A program made the translations under genes and the position numbers. 64,000 bases of DNA from Saposhnikovia divaricata. Its lineage: Eukaryota > Streptophyta > Magnoliopsida > Apiales > Apiaceae. Each line of letters starts with the position of its first letter. Position 1 is the first letter of the stretch. The stretch spans positions 3,720,001 to 3,784,000 of the forward strand of contig CM071595.1 in the NCBI GenBank assembly GCA_036435485.1, given 5' to 3'. Under the pieces are notes generated by a model that ran no database searches, was not told the origin of the DNA, and was given only the letters and a program-made list of their open reading frames with translations. Positions 61,201 through 64,000 of the stretch are shown here, piece after piece.

Positions 61201-64000
61201 TGAATCGAGGCTGAAATGAATAAAACTCGATTTTCGGATAATCCTCAAAGGGGTTAGTACACGGAATATTGTTAAAAATTGAGTTGGACCATTTTGTGGA
61301 TATTTTTACATATTTTGTTCCTATGGGTTATTAGAATTCAATGAAATTTTATTTGGCACAGTTCGGACCTAAATCGAGGCTGAAATGATCAAAACTCGGT
61401 TTTCGGATAATCCTCAAAGGGGTTAGTACACGGGATATTGTTAAAAATTGAGTCGGACCATTTTTTGGATATTTTTACATATTTTGTTCCTATGAGTTAT
61501 TAGAATTCAATGAAATTTTATTTGACACAGTTCGGACCTGAATCGAGGCTGAAATGATCAAAACTCGGTTTTCGGATAATCCTCAAAGGGGTTAGTACAC
61601 GGAATATTGTGAGAAATTGAGTTGGACCATTTTGTGGATATTTTTACATATTTTGTTCCTATGGGTTATTAGAATTCAATGAAATTTTATTTGGCAAAGT
61701 TCGGACCTGAATTGAGGCTGAAATGATCAAAACTGGGTTTTCGGATAATCCTCAAAGGGGTTAGTACACGGGATATTGTTAAAAATTGAGTCGGACCATT
61801 TTGTGGATATTTTTACATATTTTGTTCCTATGGGTTATTAGAATTCAATGAAATTTTATTTGGCAAACTTCGGACTTGAATTGAGGCTGAAATGATCAAA
61901 ACTGGGTTTTCGGATAATCCTCAAAGGGGTTAGTACACGGGATATTGTTAAAAATTGAGTCGGACCATTTTGTGGATATTTTTACATATTTTGTTCCTAT
62001 GGGTTATTAGAATTCAATGAAATTTTATTTGGCAAACTTCGGACTTGAATTGAGGCTGAAATGATCAAAACTGGGTTTTCGGATAATCCTCAAAGGGGTT
62101 AGTACACGGGATATTGTTAAAAATTGAGTCGGACCATTTTGTGGATATTTTTACATATTTTGTTCCTATGGGTTATTAGAATTCAATGAAATTTTTTTGG
62201 CACAGTTCGGACCTGAATCGAGGCTGAAATGATCAAAACTCGGTTTTCGGATAATCCTCAAAGGGTTAGTACACTGGATATTGTTAAAAATCGAGTCGAG
62301 CCATTTTGTGGATATTTTTACAAATTTTGTTCCTATTGGTTATTGGAATTCAATGAAATTTTATTTGACGTAATTCGGACATAAATCGGAGTTGATATGA
62401 TCGAAACTTGATTTTCGGATATTCCCAAAGGGGTTAGTACACGGGATATTGTTAAAAATTGAGTCAGACCATTTTGTGGATATTTTTACATATTTTGTTC
62501 ATATGGGTTATTAGAATTCAATAAAATTTTATTTGGCAAAGTTCGGACCTAAATCGAGGCTGAAATGATCAAAATTCGATTTTCGGATAATCCTCAAAGG
62601 TGTTAGTACACGGGATATTGTTAAAAATTGAGTCGGACCATTTTATGGATATTTTTACATATTTTGTTCCTCTGGGTTATTGGAATTCATCGAAATTTTA
62701 TTCGATGCAATTCGGACCGGAATCGGAGCTGATATGATCGAAACTCGTTTTCGTATAATCCTCAAAGGGGTTGATACACGGGATATTGTTAAAAAATTAG
62801 TCAGACTATTTTGTTGATATTTTTACATATTTTGTTCCTATGGGTTATTAGAATTCAAAAAAATTTTATTTGACGCAGTTCGGACCTGAATCGAGGCTGA
62901 AATGAATAAAACTCGGTTTTCGGATAATCCTCAAAGGGGTTAGTACACGGAATATTGTTAAAAATTGAGTTGGACCATTTTGTGGATATTTTTACATATT
63001 TTGTTCCTATGGGTTATTAGAATTCAATGAAATTTTATTTGGCACAGTTCGGACCTAAATCGAGGCTGAAATGATCAAAACTCGGTTTTCGGATAATCCT
63101 CAAAGGGGTTAGTACACGGGATATTGTTAAAAATTGAGTCGGACCATTTTTTGGATATTTTTACATATTTTGTTCCTAAGGGTTATTAGAATTCAAAGAA
63201 ATTTTATTTGACAAAGTTCGGACCTGAATCGAGGCTGAAATGATCAAAACTCGGTTTTCGGATAATCCTCAAAGGGGTTAGTACACGGAATATTGTGAAA
63301 AATTGAGTTGGACCATTTTGTGGATATTTTTACATATTTTGTTCCTATGGGTTATTAGAATTCAATGAAATTTTATTTGGCAAACTTCGGACTTGAATTG
63401 AGGCTGAAATGATCAAAACTGGGTTTTCGGATAATCCTCAAAGGGGTTAGTACACGGGATATTGTTAAAAATTGAGTCGGACCATTTTGTGGATATTTTT
63501 ACATATTTTGTTCCTATGGGTTATTAGAATTCAATGAAATTTTTTTGGCACAGTTCGGACCTGAATCGAGGCTGAAATGATCAAAACTCGGTTTTCGGAT
63601 AATCCTCAAAGGGTTAGTACACTGGATATTGTTCAAAATCGAGTCAAGCCATTTTGTGGATATTTTTACATATTTTGTTCCTATTGGTTATTGGAATTCA
63701 ATGAAATTTTATTTGACGTAATTCGGACATAAATCGGAGATGATATGATCGAAACTTGATTTTCGGATATTCCCAAAGGGGTTAGTACACGGGATATTGT
63801 TAAAAATTGAGTCGGACCATTTTGTGGATATTTTTACATATTTTGCTCATATGGGTTATTAGAATTCAATAAAATTTTATTTGGCACAGTTCGGACCTAA
63901 ATCGAGGCTGAAATGATCAAAATTCGATTTTCGGATAATCCTCAAAGGTGTTAGTACACGGGATATTGTTAAAAATTGAGTCGGACCATTTTATGGATAT
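58263..64000 (+). repeat. Right-hand homogenised block, second copy
   Basis: From 58263 to about 60170 the sequence tracks 48990-50900 at offset 9273 (ctatatcgag 49061 and 58334; tgaatcgtgg 50241 and 59514). From about 58800 to the window end it also tracks about 51210-56413 at offset 7587 (agatgatatg 56151 and 63738; attgttcaaa 56041 and 63628). The offsets differ by 1686, one 10-unit repeat. The copy continues beyond the window. Confidence 0.83.

Larger units (their letters stand above)
12540..64000 (+). repeat. Centromere-type satellite array, about 168.5-bp monomer, about 305 copies
   Basis: The array is uninterrupted and head-to-tail with no inversion seen. The landmark ataatcct falls at 12542, 12711, 12880, 13049, 13218, 13388 and 13557, steps of 169-170. 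Over long spans the mean is 168.6 (7587 bp for 45 units). Common blocks in each monomer are ggataatcctcaaaggggtt, agtacacgggatattgtt, gtggatatttttacatattt, tagaattcaatgaaatttta and cagttcggacctgaatcgag. GAATTC occurs in almost every unit. Length near one nucleosome and higher-order structure fit a centromeric satellite, but centromere function is not shown. Short open frames (44628-44834 minus, 58128-58391 plus) are chance. I see no other gene or mobile element in this stretch. Confidence 0.97.

Noticed and set aside
12540..64000. CRISPR-like direct repeats
   Set aside because: The repeats are about 168 bp and contiguous with no unique spacers, in a plant context. This is satellite DNA.
12540..64000. 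CENP-B box in the monomer
   Set aside because: I could not find a match to the vertebrate CENP-B box pattern as I remember it.

Overview
This window is plant nuclear DNA. It holds about 51.5 kb of a tandem centromere-type satellite, unit about 168.5 bp, interrupted near its left end by a Ty3/gypsy LTR retrotransposon of the Athila lineage. The gag-pol protein type, a tRNA-Asp-type primer binding site, an extra ORF downstream of integrase and AT-rich satellite DNA all fit a flowering plant. I cannot name the species and I do not recognise the satellite as a published family. There are no host genes, tRNAs, rRNAs, CRISPR arrays or bacterial features.

Layout. Positions 1-70 are the end of one satellite monomer. 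Positions 71-12539 are the retrotransposon: LTR (71-1672), primer binding site (1680-1699), an intact 1338-codon gag-protease-RT-RNase H frame (1806-5822), an integrase region broken by two frameshifts and one stop (5818-7184), a regulatory-looking spacer (7185-7768), an Athila-type third ORF (7769-8887), a long 3' noncoding region with three polypurine-tract-like motifs (8888-10342), and a second LTR (10343-11944). The sequence does not return to satellite after that LTR. It continues into a second primer binding site and the first 154 codons of a second gag, then cuts to satellite at 12539/12540. The insertion is therefore a shared-LTR tandem of two elements whose second unit was truncated. 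The two copies of the shared 2.47 kb differ at only two positions that I can find, so the structure is young.

Positions 12540-64000 are uninterrupted head-to-tail satellite, roughly 305 monomers, nearly all carrying GAATTC. The monomers fall into recognisable variants arranged in higher-order repeats. Marker spacing reveals nested duplications, all close to whole multiples of the monomer: 1013 bp (6), 1350 (8), 1686 (10), 1852 (11), 2190 (13), 2527 (15), 4545 (27), 7587 (45) and 9273 (55). Copies look most alike at the right end and most heterogeneous next to the retrotransposon. Chimeric monomers mark some crossover points.

How the parts relate. Athila elements are known to accumulate in plant centromeric satellite, and this one sits inside such an array. 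Gag, protease, RT and RNase H could still be made from the intact frame, but integrase cannot be read through. A nearly identical LTR pair combined with a broken integrase suggests either that the element was mobilised by proteins from other copies or that the lesions are very recent or are assembly errors. No new enzymatic system was found. The observations most worth following up are the nested satellite architecture, a conserved short dyad in the monomer next to both insertion junctions, and the GC-rich 14-bp dyads at 32-bp spacing in the LTR and again upstream of ORF3.
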